From JBCBWG01 sp038523925 (GTDB taxonomy: Bacteria; Pseudomonadota; Alphaproteobacteria; Rhizobiales; Hyphomicrobiaceae): a DNA stretch of 64,000 nt. The translations under genes were made by a program, and so were the position numbers. Where the stretch lies: the NCBI GenBank assembly GCA_038523925.1, contig JBCBIY010000001.1, positions 248,001-312,000 on the forward strand, in the 5' to 3' direction. Position 1 is the stretch's first letter. Every line of letters starts with the position of its first letter. Positions 17,292 through 25,445 of this stretch are shown piece after piece. Below the pieces are notes generated by a model, which was not told the DNA's origin, did not search any database, and saw only the letters and a list, made by a program, of their open reading frames with translations.

Positions 17292-18290
17292 ATGACCAAA
17301 CCAACACTTGCGCTCGCCCTGGGCGATCCGGCCGGCATCAGTCCGGAGCTGACGGCCCGCGCCCTGGCGGATGGCGAGATCGCCGAGGCGGCTCGCCTCG
17401 TCGTCTTCGGGGACAAGCGTGTGCTGGATCGCGGCGCGCGCGACGCGGGCGTTGAATTGAACGTCGAGACGGCCGACGCTGCGCCGGACGAAGCGCCAAC
17501 CCGGCATGTCTTCATCGACCGCGCGGATTGCGACCCGGCCAGTATTCCGCGCGGCGAGATCTCTGAGGCTAGCGGCGGGTCGGCCTTGGGCAACTTCCGG
17601 GCGGCGATCTCGTATGCACGGTCTGGCCCTGCAAGTGCCCTCACATTCACGCCATTCAACAAGGCGGCGATGCGACTGGTCCATCCCGCCTACGAAGACG
17701 AGGTCGTCTTCCTCAACGAAGAGCTGGCGTTTGACGGCGAGGCCAGCGAGTTCAACATCCTGCCGAACGTGTGGAACGCGCGGGTGACCTCGCATGTGCC
17801 GCTGTCTGGCGTCGCGCCACTGATGACGATCGACCGGATTGTCGACAAGCTCGCCGGCACCGAGCAGGCGATGAAGGCGGCCGGCATTGCGAGCCCGCGA
17901 ATTGCGGTCGCCGGGCTCAACCCGCACGCAGGCGACAACGGCAATTTCGGCCGCGAGGAGATTGAGGTGATCGCGCCAGCGGTTGCCGAGGGCCGCCAAC
18001 GTGGCATCGTTTGCGAGGGGCCGTTCCCGTCAGACACCGTCTTCCTGCGCGCAAAGCGGGGCGACTTCGATGCGGTTCTGACCATGTTTCACGATCAGGG
18101 ACAGATCGCGATCAAGATGATGGGGTTCGACGAGGGGGTCACGCTGCTCGGCGGCTATCCGTTCCCGGTCTGCACCCCGGCGCACGGCACGGCGTATGAC
18201 ATCGCCGGTCAGGGCAAAGCCGACTTCGGCGCAACACGGGCAGCGCTGCAGCTCGCAGCGCGCTTGGCGCACGCGTCCGCGCCCGCATAG
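17292..18290 (+). CDS. PdxA-like NAD-dependent dehydrogenase with altered metal site
   Basis: This protein of 332 residues has PdxA-family landmarks: GDPAGISPEL at the N-terminus, FNKAAM, VTSHVPL (second metal His kept), TMFHDQGQIAIK (third metal His kept) and PAHGTAYDIAGQG. The usual GHTE motif carrying the first metal-binding His reads YEDE here, placing Glu in that position. Family members oxidise phosphorylated hydroxy acids, as in vitamin B6 synthesis or threonate/erythronate catabolism. I prefer ATG 17292 (AAGG upstream) to the ATG at 17274, which directly follows the previous stop and has no ribosome-binding site. Its place at the end of a sugar operon points to catabolism rather than B6 synthesis. 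Confidence 0.87.
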   Translation: MTKPTLALALGDPAGISPELTARALADGEIAEAARLVVFGDKRVLDRGARDAGVELNVETADAAPDEAPTRHVFIDRADCDPASIPRGEISEASGGSALGNFRAAISYARSGPASALTFTPFNKAAMRLVHPAYEDEVVFLNEELAFDGEASEFNILPNVWNARVTSHVPLSGVAPLMTIDRIVDKLAGTEQAMKAAGIASPRIAVAGLNPHAGDNGNFGREEIEVIAPAVAEGRQRGIVCEGPFPSDTVFLRAKRGDFDAVLTMFHDQGQIAIKMMGFDEGVTLLGGYPFPVCTPAHGTAYDIAGQGKADFGATRAALQLAARLAHASAPA

Positions 18291-18349
18291 CGGAACAGCG
18301 CAGCCATACAAGCCGCCGCTGTGCGACGCGCCGGCGTCCGGCCAATGCC

Positions 18350-20008
18350 CTACCGTTGTTCGGTCTGCCAGTTCGGATGCACCCATGGCGCGTCGTTGAC
18401 AGCCGGCAGCGGCGTCTTGCCGAGGACATGATCGGCAACCTTCTCGCCAACCATGATCGAGGGCGCGTTCAGGTTGCCATTCGTGATGCGCGGGAAGATC
18501 GAACTGTCGGCAACGCGCAGGCCATCAACGCCGATGACGCGGCCCTCGGGATCGACGACGGCATCTGGATCGTCGGCCCGGCCCAAGCGAAGCGTGCCGC
18601 ACGGGTGATACGCGCTTTCAACGTGATCGCGGATGAAGGTGTCGAGATCGGCATCGGACGTGACGCCGGCACCCGGCTGAATCTCGTGTTTCGCGTAGGG
18701 CGCAAACGCCGGCTGCGCGAAGATCTCACGCGTCAGGCGGATGGCGGTGCGGAAGTCGGCCCAGTCTTTCTCGTGCGCCATGTAGTTGAACAAGATCCTC
18801 GGGTCGTCGTTCGGGTCGGCTGAGCGCAGCGTGACTGATCCGCGCGACGGGCTGCGCATCGGGCCGACATGGGCTTGAAAGCCATGCCCCTCCGCAGCGG
18901 CCTGACCGTCGTAGCGAACTGCAATTGGCAGAAAGTGATATTGGATATCCGGGTAGGGGACGCCCGCAGCGGAACGGATGAAAGCTGCGCTCTCGAACTG
19001 GTTCGTCGCGCCTGGCCCGGTCCGCGTCAGCAGCCAGCGCGCACCCACATACGCTTTGCCTGTGAGGTTCCAGTACTTGAACAGGCTGACGGGTTGCGAC
19101 GCCGCCATCTGGATGTAGAGTTCGAGGTGATCCTGCAGGTTCTGGCCAACGCCGCGCCGGTCTGCGATCACGTCGATGCCGTGCTCGCCAAGGTGCACTG
19201 CCGGGCCGATGCCGGAGAGCATGAGCAGCTTCGGCGAGTTGATCGATGAGGCAGCAAGGATCACTTCCGCATCGGCGCTGATCGTCTCGCGGGCGCCGCC
19301 GCGCTCGACCTCAACACCTGTCGCGCGGCCATCTTCGATGACGATCTTGCGGGCAAACGCTTTGACGAGGGTGCATCTCTCGCGTTTCAACGCCGGCCGT
19401 AAATAAGCCTTCGCTGCCGACCAGCGCTCGCCCTTCCAGACGGTCATGTCGAACGGGCCGAACCCCTCCTGCTGATGACCATTGTAGTCGCCGGTCACCG
19501 GATAGCCGGCTTCGCGCCCGGCCTCGACGAACGCCCGCACAAGCGGGTTGTCGCGTTTGCCGCGCGTCACATGCAGTGGGCCATTGGTGCCGCGCCATGC
19601 GGGGTCGCCGCCGTGTCCGCCGTCGTGCCAGGTCTCCATGCGCTTAAAATACGGGAGGACGTCGGCATAGCCCCAGCCGCTCGCCCCCATGTCGCGCCAG
19701 GTGTCGTAGTCGTGCGCGTGGCCGCGGACATAGATCATCCCGTTGATGGACGACGACCCGCCGATCACCTTGCCGCGCGGGCAAGCGAGGCGGCGGCCGC
19801 CGAGATGCGGCTCGGGTTCGGTCTGATAGCCCCAGTCATAGCGCGCCATGTTCATCGGGTAGCTCAGTGCGCCCGGCATCTGGATGAAAGGGCCCCAATC
19901 GCTGCCGCCATGCTCGATGACGATGACCCGCTTGCCAGCTTCGGCGAGGCGGTAGGCCATCGCACATCCGGCACTGCCCGCGCCGACGATCACGTAGTCG
20001 GCACGCAT
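18350..20008 (-). CDS. betA: Choline dehydrogenase, GMC oxidoreductase
   Basis: This 552-residue flavoprotein has the FAD-binding motif DYVIVGAGSAGCAMAYRLAE at residues 4-23, GMC signature 1 around GKVIGGSSSINGMIYVRG, and the active-site region SAYHPCGTLRLG near residue 470. It oxidises choline to betaine aldehyde at the membrane, using the respiratory chain. Its ATG overlaps the betB stop (ATGA), and betB in turn follows the choline sulfatase gene. This context favours choline over other GMC substrates such as alkanols. No betI repressor gene accompanies the cluster. The gene ends convergently 59 bases from the PdxA-like gene. Confidence 0.92.
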   Translation of the reverse strand: MRADYVIVGAGSAGCAMAYRLAEAGKRVIVIEHGGSDWGPFIQMPGALSYPMNMARYDWGYQTEPEPHLGGRRLACPRGKVIGGSSSINGMIYVRGHAHDYDTWRDMGASGWGYADVLPYFKRMETWHDGGHGGDPAWRGTNGPLHVTRGKRDNPLVRAFVEAGREAGYPVTGDYNGHQQEGFGPFDMTVWKGERWSAAKAYLRPALKRERCTLVKAFARKIVIEDGRATGVEVERGGARETISADAEVILAASSINSPKLLMLSGIGPAVHLGEHGIDVIADRRGVGQNLQDHLELYIQMAASQPVSLFKYWNLTGKAYVGARWLLTRTGPGATNQFESAAFIRSAAGVPYPDIQYHFLPIAVRYDGQAAAEGHGFQAHVGPMRSPSRGSVTLRSADPNDDPRILFNYMAHEKDWADFRTAIRLTREIFAQPAFAPYAKHEIQPGAGVTSDADLDTFIRDHVESAYHPCGTLRLGRADDPDAVVDPEGRVIGVDGLRVADSSIFPRITNGNLNAPSIMVGEKVADHVLGKTPLPAVNDAPWVHPNWQTEQR

Positions 20009-21465
20009 CAGAACGGCGCCTCGACATCGCCCATGCGGACGTAGACCGACTTCAGTTCCGTGTAGTGGTCGATCGCGGCCTTCGCGTTTTCGCGGCCGAC
20101 GCCGGACATCTTGGTGCCGCCGAAGGGGGCCTCCACGGGCGCGTCATTGTAGGAGTTGATGAAGCAGCTTCCGGCGTCGAGCGCGGCGATGACCCGATGC
20201 GCGCGCGAAATGTCCCGCGTGAAGACGCCCGCCGAAAGCCCAAACGCCGTTGCGTTCGCACGCGCGATTACTTCGGCTTCGTCGTTGAAGTCGAGCACGG
20301 CCATGACGGGCCCGAATATCTCTTCGCGCGCGATCGTCATGTCGTCGGTGACATCGGCGAACACGGTCGGCGCCACGAAGTAGCCGTCGCGGTCAAGCCG
20401 CCTGCCGCCGGTGACCAGCCGCGCGCCTTCCGCCTGCCCGATCTCGATGTAGCCGAGCACCTTCGCCATCTGTTGTTCGCTGATGAGGGGGCCGAAGTTG
20501 GTGGCTTCGTCGCGCGGATCGCCGATGACGGCGCCCGCTAGTCGCTCTGAGAGGCGCTTCAGAAAAACGTGTTTGATCGCACGATGGACGAACACGCGCG
20601 TGCCGTTTGAGCAGACCTGGCCGGACGAATAAAAGTTGCCGAGGATCGCGCCGCCAATCGCGTTCTCGATGTCGGCGTCCTCAAAGACGATCAGCGGTGA
20701 TTTGCCGCCGAGCTCCATGGTGACGTGCTTCAAGCCATCTGCGGCTGCTGCATAAACCTTGCGTCCTGTCGGCACGGAGCCCGTGAGCGAGACCTTTGCG
20801 ACATCGTCGTGCGTGGCGAGATGCGCGCCCACTTCGCCGCGACCCTGGATAACATTGAAGACGCCGTCAGGCAGCCCGGCTTCGCTCAGGATTTCAGCGA
20901 CCTTGAGTGCACAAAGCGGCGTCTCCTCTGACGGCTTGAAGACCATCGTGTTGCCGCAAGCAAGCGCCGGCGCCGCCTTCCAGCAGGCAATCTGCGTCGG
21001 GTAGTTCCACGCACCGAGCCCGACACAGACGCCAAGCGGTTCGCGGCGCGTGTAGACCCAGTCGTCGCCGAGCTGGATGTGTTCCCCCGTCAGGCTGCCG
21101 GCGAGCCCGCCGAAATATTCGAACGCGTCAGCGCCGCTTGTGGCATCGGCGACGCGTGTCTCCTGCAAGGGCTTGCCGGTGTCCATGGTCTCAAGCAGCG
21201 AGAGCTCAGCGTTGCGCTCACGCATGAGCGTGGCAGCCCGGATCAGGATGCGCCCGCGGTCTCGCCCCGTCATGCGCGCCCACGCAGGTTGGGCGGCGCG
21301 CGCCGCCGCAACAGCCCGATCGACCACGTCGCGCGATGCGGCCTTCACCGTCGCGATCGTCTCTCCGGTTGCCGGGAACACGACGGGTATCGCATCGCCG
21401 TCCGGGCTTTCGATGTCGGCGCCGCCAACGTAGTGGCTCGCCTTCGGCTGGGTGTCGTACGCCAT
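20008..21465 (-). CDS. betB: Betaine aldehyde dehydrogenase
   Basis: This 485-residue aldehyde dehydrogenase has the NAD-binding motif LGAWNYPTQIACWKAAPALA, the general-base motif MELGGKSPLIVF and the catalytic cysteine in YSSGQVCSNGTRVF. Size and sequence fit BetB, which makes glycine betaine from betaine aldehyde. It lies between betC (30-base gap) and betA (four-base overlap), so the three encode choline-O-sulfate to betaine conversion in one transcript. Betaine can serve as osmoprotectant or as carbon and nitrogen source; no betaine demethylation genes are in the window. Confidence 0.94.
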   Translation of the reverse strand: MAYDTQPKASHYVGGADIESPDGDAIPVVFPATGETIATVKAASRDVVDRAVAAARAAQPAWARMTGRDRGRILIRAATLMRERNAELSLLETMDTGKPLQETRVADATSGADAFEYFGGLAGSLTGEHIQLGDDWVYTRREPLGVCVGLGAWNYPTQIACWKAAPALACGNTMVFKPSEETPLCALKVAEILSEAGLPDGVFNVIQGRGEVGAHLATHDDVAKVSLTGSVPTGRKVYAAAADGLKHVTMELGGKSPLIVFEDADIENAIGGAILGNFYSSGQVCSNGTRVFVHRAIKHVFLKRLSERLAGAVIGDPRDEATNFGPLISEQQMAKVLGYIEIGQAEGARLVTGGRRLDRDGYFVAPTVFADVTDDMTIAREEIFGPVMAVLDFNDEAEVIARANATAFGLSAGVFTRDISRAHRVIAALDAGSCFINSYNDAPVEAPFGGTKMSGVGRENAKAAIDHYTELKSVYVRMGDVEAPF

Positions 21466-21495
21466 CGGTCTCTGATTGGTTGTGTCGGCCCGCCG

Positions 21496-23004
21496 CTACT
21501 CTCCGCGCGGAAACCGTTGGCCGTCTTCTAACACGTTGAGGTCCATGTGGTTGCGCATGTAGCGCTCCGACGCCTTTTGCAACGGCTGGTGGTCCCAGGG
21601 GTAATAGGCGCCGCTGCGAAGCGCTTCATAGACGACCCACCGCCGCGCCTGGCTCTGGCGGACATCGGCGTCAAACCGGTCGAGGTCCCATCGCGTGTCC
21701 GCCTCCGCGCGGAGGTCTGCCAGCGTCTCTCCAAACGCCGGGTCGCCCGCGAGGTTCTGCTGCTCGTGCGGGTCGGCGTCGAGGTCAAACAGCTGATCAG
21801 GGTCTAGCGTGCAGCGCACGTACTTGAACCGTTCGGTGCGGATCGCGACTAGCGGCGCGTAAGACCCTTCCGCTGCGTATTCCATTAGCACCGGGCTCGC
21901 ACGCGCCGCGCCAGTGGCAACCGGAACGAGGCTCTCGCCCGTTGTCCATGGCGCGACTTCGGCCAGACTGACGCCGGCGAGATCAGCCAGTGTCGGGCAA
22001 ACGTCGATGGTCGACACTGGCGTCGTGACGAGGCCGGGGTCGAGCCCCGGCGCCGCGATCATCAAGGGCACGCGCGCCGAGCCCTCGTAAAAGCTCATCT
22101 TGAACCACAACCCGCGCTCGCCAAGCATGTCGCCGTGGTCTGAGACGAACAGGATGATGGCCTCCTGCCGCGTCGCCTCCAGCGTATCGAGGATCTCACC
22201 GATCTTCTCATCGAGATAGCTGACATTGGCAAAGTACGCGCGCCGCGACCGGCGGATGTCTTGGTCCGTGATCTCGAACTTGCGCCAGTCGTTGGCATCG
22301 AACAGGCGCTGCGCGTGCGCGTCGTGCGCATCGTAAGGCAGAGCCGGGATGTCCGGCAGCAGGTGGTCGCAGTCGTCGTAGAGGTCCCAGTACTTGCGGC
22401 GCGTAACATACGGGTCATGCGGATGCGTGAAGCTCACCGTCAGGCACCACGGCCGCGCATCGTGCCCGCGCGACAGGTCGTAAAGTTTGCGCACCGCGTG
22501 ATAGGCGACTTCGTCGTCGTACTCGAGCTGGTTCGAGGTCTCAGCGATGCCCGCGCCGGTCACCGAGCCGAGGTTATGATACCACCAGTCGATGCGTTCG
22601 CCGGGCTTGCGGTAATCCGGCGTCCAGCCGAAGTCGGCGGGATAAATGTCGGTCGTCGGGCGCTCTTCAAAGCCGTGAAGCTGGTCGGGGCCGACAAAGT
22701 GCATCTTGCCCGATAGGATCGTCTGATACCCCGCACGGCGGAGATGATGCGCGTAGGTCGGCAGGTCTGACGGAAACTCGGCTGCGTTGTCGTAGACGCC
22801 GGTGACCGATGGAAGCTGGCCTGACATGAAACTCGCGCGGCCGGGCGCACACAGCGGGCTTGCGGTGTAGCAGTGGCGGAAGCGGACCGAGCGGGCGGCG
22901 AGCCGGTCGAGGTTCGGCGTATGGAGCCATGGTGCCGGGCCATCCGGAAACAGCGTGCCGTTCAACTGGTCACACATCAGGATCAGGATGTTCGGCGCGC
23001 TCAT
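21496..23004 (-). CDS. betC: Choline sulfatase
   Basis: This 502-residue sulfatase begins MSAPNILILMCDQLNG, with metal-binding Asp12, and has the sulfatase signature LCAPGRASFMSGQ, in which Cys52 would be converted to formylglycine. The segment SVTGAGIAETSNQLEYDDEV is characteristic of choline sulfatases. It hydrolyses choline-O-sulfate to choline and sulfate in the cytoplasm. I chose ATG 23004 because AAGGA lies upstream and the protein then starts like BetC; the open frame extends 53 more codons upstream without a recognisable domain. It leads the betC-betB-betA operon. A sulfatase-maturation enzyme is not encoded nearby. Confidence 0.94.
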   Translation of the reverse strand: MSAPNILILMCDQLNGTLFPDGPAPWLHTPNLDRLAARSVRFRHCYTASPLCAPGRASFMSGQLPSVTGVYDNAAEFPSDLPTYAHHLRRAGYQTILSGKMHFVGPDQLHGFEERPTTDIYPADFGWTPDYRKPGERIDWWYHNLGSVTGAGIAETSNQLEYDDEVAYHAVRKLYDLSRGHDARPWCLTVSFTHPHDPYVTRRKYWDLYDDCDHLLPDIPALPYDAHDAHAQRLFDANDWRKFEITDQDIRRSRRAYFANVSYLDEKIGEILDTLEATRQEAIILFVSDHGDMLGERGLWFKMSFYEGSARVPLMIAAPGLDPGLVTTPVSTIDVCPTLADLAGVSLAEVAPWTTGESLVPVATGAARASPVLMEYAAEGSYAPLVAIRTERFKYVRCTLDPDQLFDLDADPHEQQNLAGDPAFGETLADLRAEADTRWDLDRFDADVRQSQARRWVVYEALRSGAYYPWDHQPLQKASERYMRNHMDLNVLEDGQRFPRGE

Positions 23005-23180
23005 GCGAAAAATCCTTTGCGTTCGGCTCTCGCCGACGATCACGTTGCGCGCGATGGCGTCAAGCAACGGGGGCGTCACGGGCTTGCCGTTCAGCGACAG
23101 CAGCCGTTCGTGCCCCGTTTGCGTTGCCGCGCCGGCTCTGAGACGGTCCGCTGACGGGCGCAACCGACCGGGAGTTCACT

Positions 23181-25424
23181 TTGCCGTTTCATGACTATCG
23201 CCCTGACCTGATGGGCACTGCGACACTTTCTGACACGGCGCCAACGACGGCCGGCGCATGGACCAGCTACGCCCTGACCTATACCGCTGGCCGGTTTGGC
23301 ATTGATGATCGCGGTGGCATACGGATCGCCTGGCGCACGCACTGCGACATGACCAATCCGCAGTTCGACGACCCCGGCGCACCCGGATACACAACCGTGG
23401 TTGCTTCGAATGGCGCGCCGCTCGACGTGACGTTTGATGTGCGGCGGCATGTGCGCCCGTGGGGCAAGTGTCTGCGGGTGGTGTGTAAGCGGTTCCTTGC
23501 GCCGGACGATACGATTGAGGTGTGCATTGGCGACAGCAGCGAGGGCAGCGCCGGCGTACGCGCGCAAACGTTTTGCGAGAGCGCGTTTCAGTTTCGCATC
23601 CTCGCCGATCCATTTGCGACCGGAGACTTCATCGCGCTGCCGGAGGAAGCTTCGCCGCGGTCTGCGATTGCACCGGGGCCAGCGGCGAAGTGGGTCGCGC
23701 AGTTGCCAACCTTGCGTGATGCGGGCAGCACGTTTGCCTTGCGCGTGCGCGCCGAAGACCGCTGGGGCAACCCGACCGATGCGGCAGACGCTGCGCTCAC
23801 ATTCGAAAGCGAAGGCCCGATCTCAGGCCTGCCGGCAACCCTGCATCACGCGCCCGGTACGTTCGTGTCGACAATCGATGGTCTGCATGCAACAGCTCCG
23901 GGCGACATCAAAGTGCGCGTTCTGGCAGATGGCGAGACCATCGCTGTCAGCAATCCGCTTCGCATTCGCGAGACGTCGATCAATCACTACTGGTCGGACA
24001 TGCATGGGCAGTCGGGCGAGACGATCGGCACCGGCACAGCGCGCGAATATTTCGCCTTCGCGCGCAATAAGTCCTGCGTCGACATCGCGGGCCACCAGGG
24101 CAACGACTTCCAGATCACAGATGCCTTCTGGGATGACCTCAACGCGTTGACGGCTGAGTTCGATGATCCCGGCCGGTTCCTTGCGATCCCCGGCTATGAG
24201 TGGTCCGGCAACACCGGCCTCGGCGGCGATCACAACGTTTGGTACCGGCGCGAAGGGCGGCCGATCTATCGTTCATCCCGCGCGCTCATTCAGGACACGA
24301 CCTTGCCCGAGACCGACTGCCACGACGTCAAGGATCTGTTCCGCGCGCTCGCTGACGAGGACGTATTGGTCAACGCGCACGTCGGCGGGCGTTTTGCCGA
24401 CGTCGGCTACGCGCACGAAGCGCGGCTCGAACCATCGGTTGAGGTTCATTCGTCGTGGGGCACGTTCGACTGGATCGTCGAGGACGCGCTAAAGGCTGGC
24501 TACCGCATCGGCATCGTTGCTGCATCCGACGGGCACAAGGGCCGCCCCGGCGCCAGCTACCCGAGCGATGCGGCCTTCGGCTCATATGGCGGCCTCACAT
24601 GCCACCTCATGCCTGAGTTGACGCGGGATGCGCTGTTCGAGGCGTTTCGCCGGCGCAAGCACTACGCGACGACGGGCGCGCGACTGGTCCTCGACGTGTC
24701 GGCGGCATTGGCGGCGGAGGCTGACGTCTTTGTCCGCGATCCGTCGACGGGCAATGCACCATCGCGCCGCGCGCGCGTCCTTCAGATGGGCGACATCGCG
24801 CGCGTCACGGATGAGCGTGCTGAATTTCGTGCCGACGTGCTCGGGTCTGCGCCCATCGAGAAAGTCGAGATCATGGACGGTCTTGATGTGCTGCACGTCG
24901 CCCGGCCGTTCGACACATCAGACCTCGGCCGGCGTCTTCGCATCACGGTCGAGGGGCAGGAGGTGCGCGGCCGGCAGCGGCTTGTCCGCTGGAACGGCAC
25001 CGCGCGCATTGAAGGCGCGTCGGTCGCGCGCATCGCGCCGATCAATTTCTGGAATCCGGATCATCAACCAAAGCTCCAGGCCGATGGGACCGTCACCTGG
25101 ACCTGTCCGACGACGGGCGGTGCGACGGCAATCGATCTCTGGCTTGATGCGTGGCCGGGGGACGGCTTGGTGCATGTGGCGACCAACCAGGGCGACATGA
25201 CGTTGCCGCTAAGTGAGATTGGACTTGAACAGCGGCGCAAGGGTCTCGGTGGGATCGGCAAAGCCATTGCGATGCAGCGACTGCCGGATGAGCTTACCGA
25301 GCATGCGATGTCACTCAGCCACTCTGCTGCGATCCCGGAGACGGGAGATGCCCGCATCTTCGCGCGCATCTACCAGCAAGACGGGCATCGCGCGTGGTCG
25401 AGCCCGATCTACATGTTCCGATAG
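23181..25424 (+). CDS. DUF3604 family protein (PHP-like putative metallohydrolase)
   Basis: This large protein (747 residues) has no signal peptide. Its central part carries DUF3604/PHP-like metal-site motifs: YWSDMHGQSGETIGTG, DIAGHQGNDFQ, GDHNVWYR, LVNAHVGGRFADVGYAHE and VAASDGHKGRPG, then HYATTGARL. The family's usual DLHxHT motif reads DMHGQS here, with Gln for the second His. The N-terminal ~270 residues look like beta-rich Ig-like domains (RAEDRWGNPTDAADAALTF). TTG at 23181 is the likely start because GGGAG lies eight bases upstream; the first ATG at 23211 has no ribosome-binding site. It is divergent from betCBA across 176 bases, so a role linked to sulfate esters or osmolytes is possible. 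The reaction is unknown. Confidence 0.82.
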   Translation: MPFHDYRPDLMGTATLSDTAPTTAGAWTSYALTYTAGRFGIDDRGGIRIAWRTHCDMTNPQFDDPGAPGYTTVVASNGAPLDVTFDVRRHVRPWGKCLRVVCKRFLAPDDTIEVCIGDSSEGSAGVRAQTFCESAFQFRILADPFATGDFIALPEEASPRSAIAPGPAAKWVAQLPTLRDAGSTFALRVRAEDRWGNPTDAADAALTFESEGPISGLPATLHHAPGTFVSTIDGLHATAPGDIKVRVLADGETIAVSNPLRIRETSINHYWSDMHGQSGETIGTGTAREYFAFARNKSCVDIAGHQGNDFQITDAFWDDLNALTAEFDDPGRFLAIPGYEWSGNTGLGGDHNVWYRREGRPIYRSSRALIQDTTLPETDCHDVKDLFRALADEDVLVNAHVGGRFADVGYAHEARLEPSVEVHSSWGTFDWIVEDALKAGYRIGIVAASDGHKGRPGASYPSDAAFGSYGGLTCHLMPELTRDALFEAFRRRKHYATTGARLVLDVSAALAAEADVFVRDPSTGNAPSRRARVLQMGDIARVTDERAEFRADVLGSAPIEKVEIMDGLDVLHVARPFDTSDLGRRLRITVEGQEVRGRQRLVRWNGTARIEGASVARIAPINFWNPDHQPKLQADGTVTWTCPTTGGATAIDLWLDAWPGDGLVHVATNQGDMTLPLSEIGLEQRRKGLGGIGKAIAMQRLPDELTEHAMSLSHSAAIPETGDARIFARIYQQDGHRAWSSPIYMFR

Positions 25425-25445
25425 CGCCTTGCGGCCGCCTCCTGA

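Noticed and set aside
23005..23163. N-terminal extension of choline sulfatase by 53 codons
   Set aside because: BetC proteins begin at the MSAPNILILM position and AAGGA precedes that ATG; the extension has no ATG start or domain.
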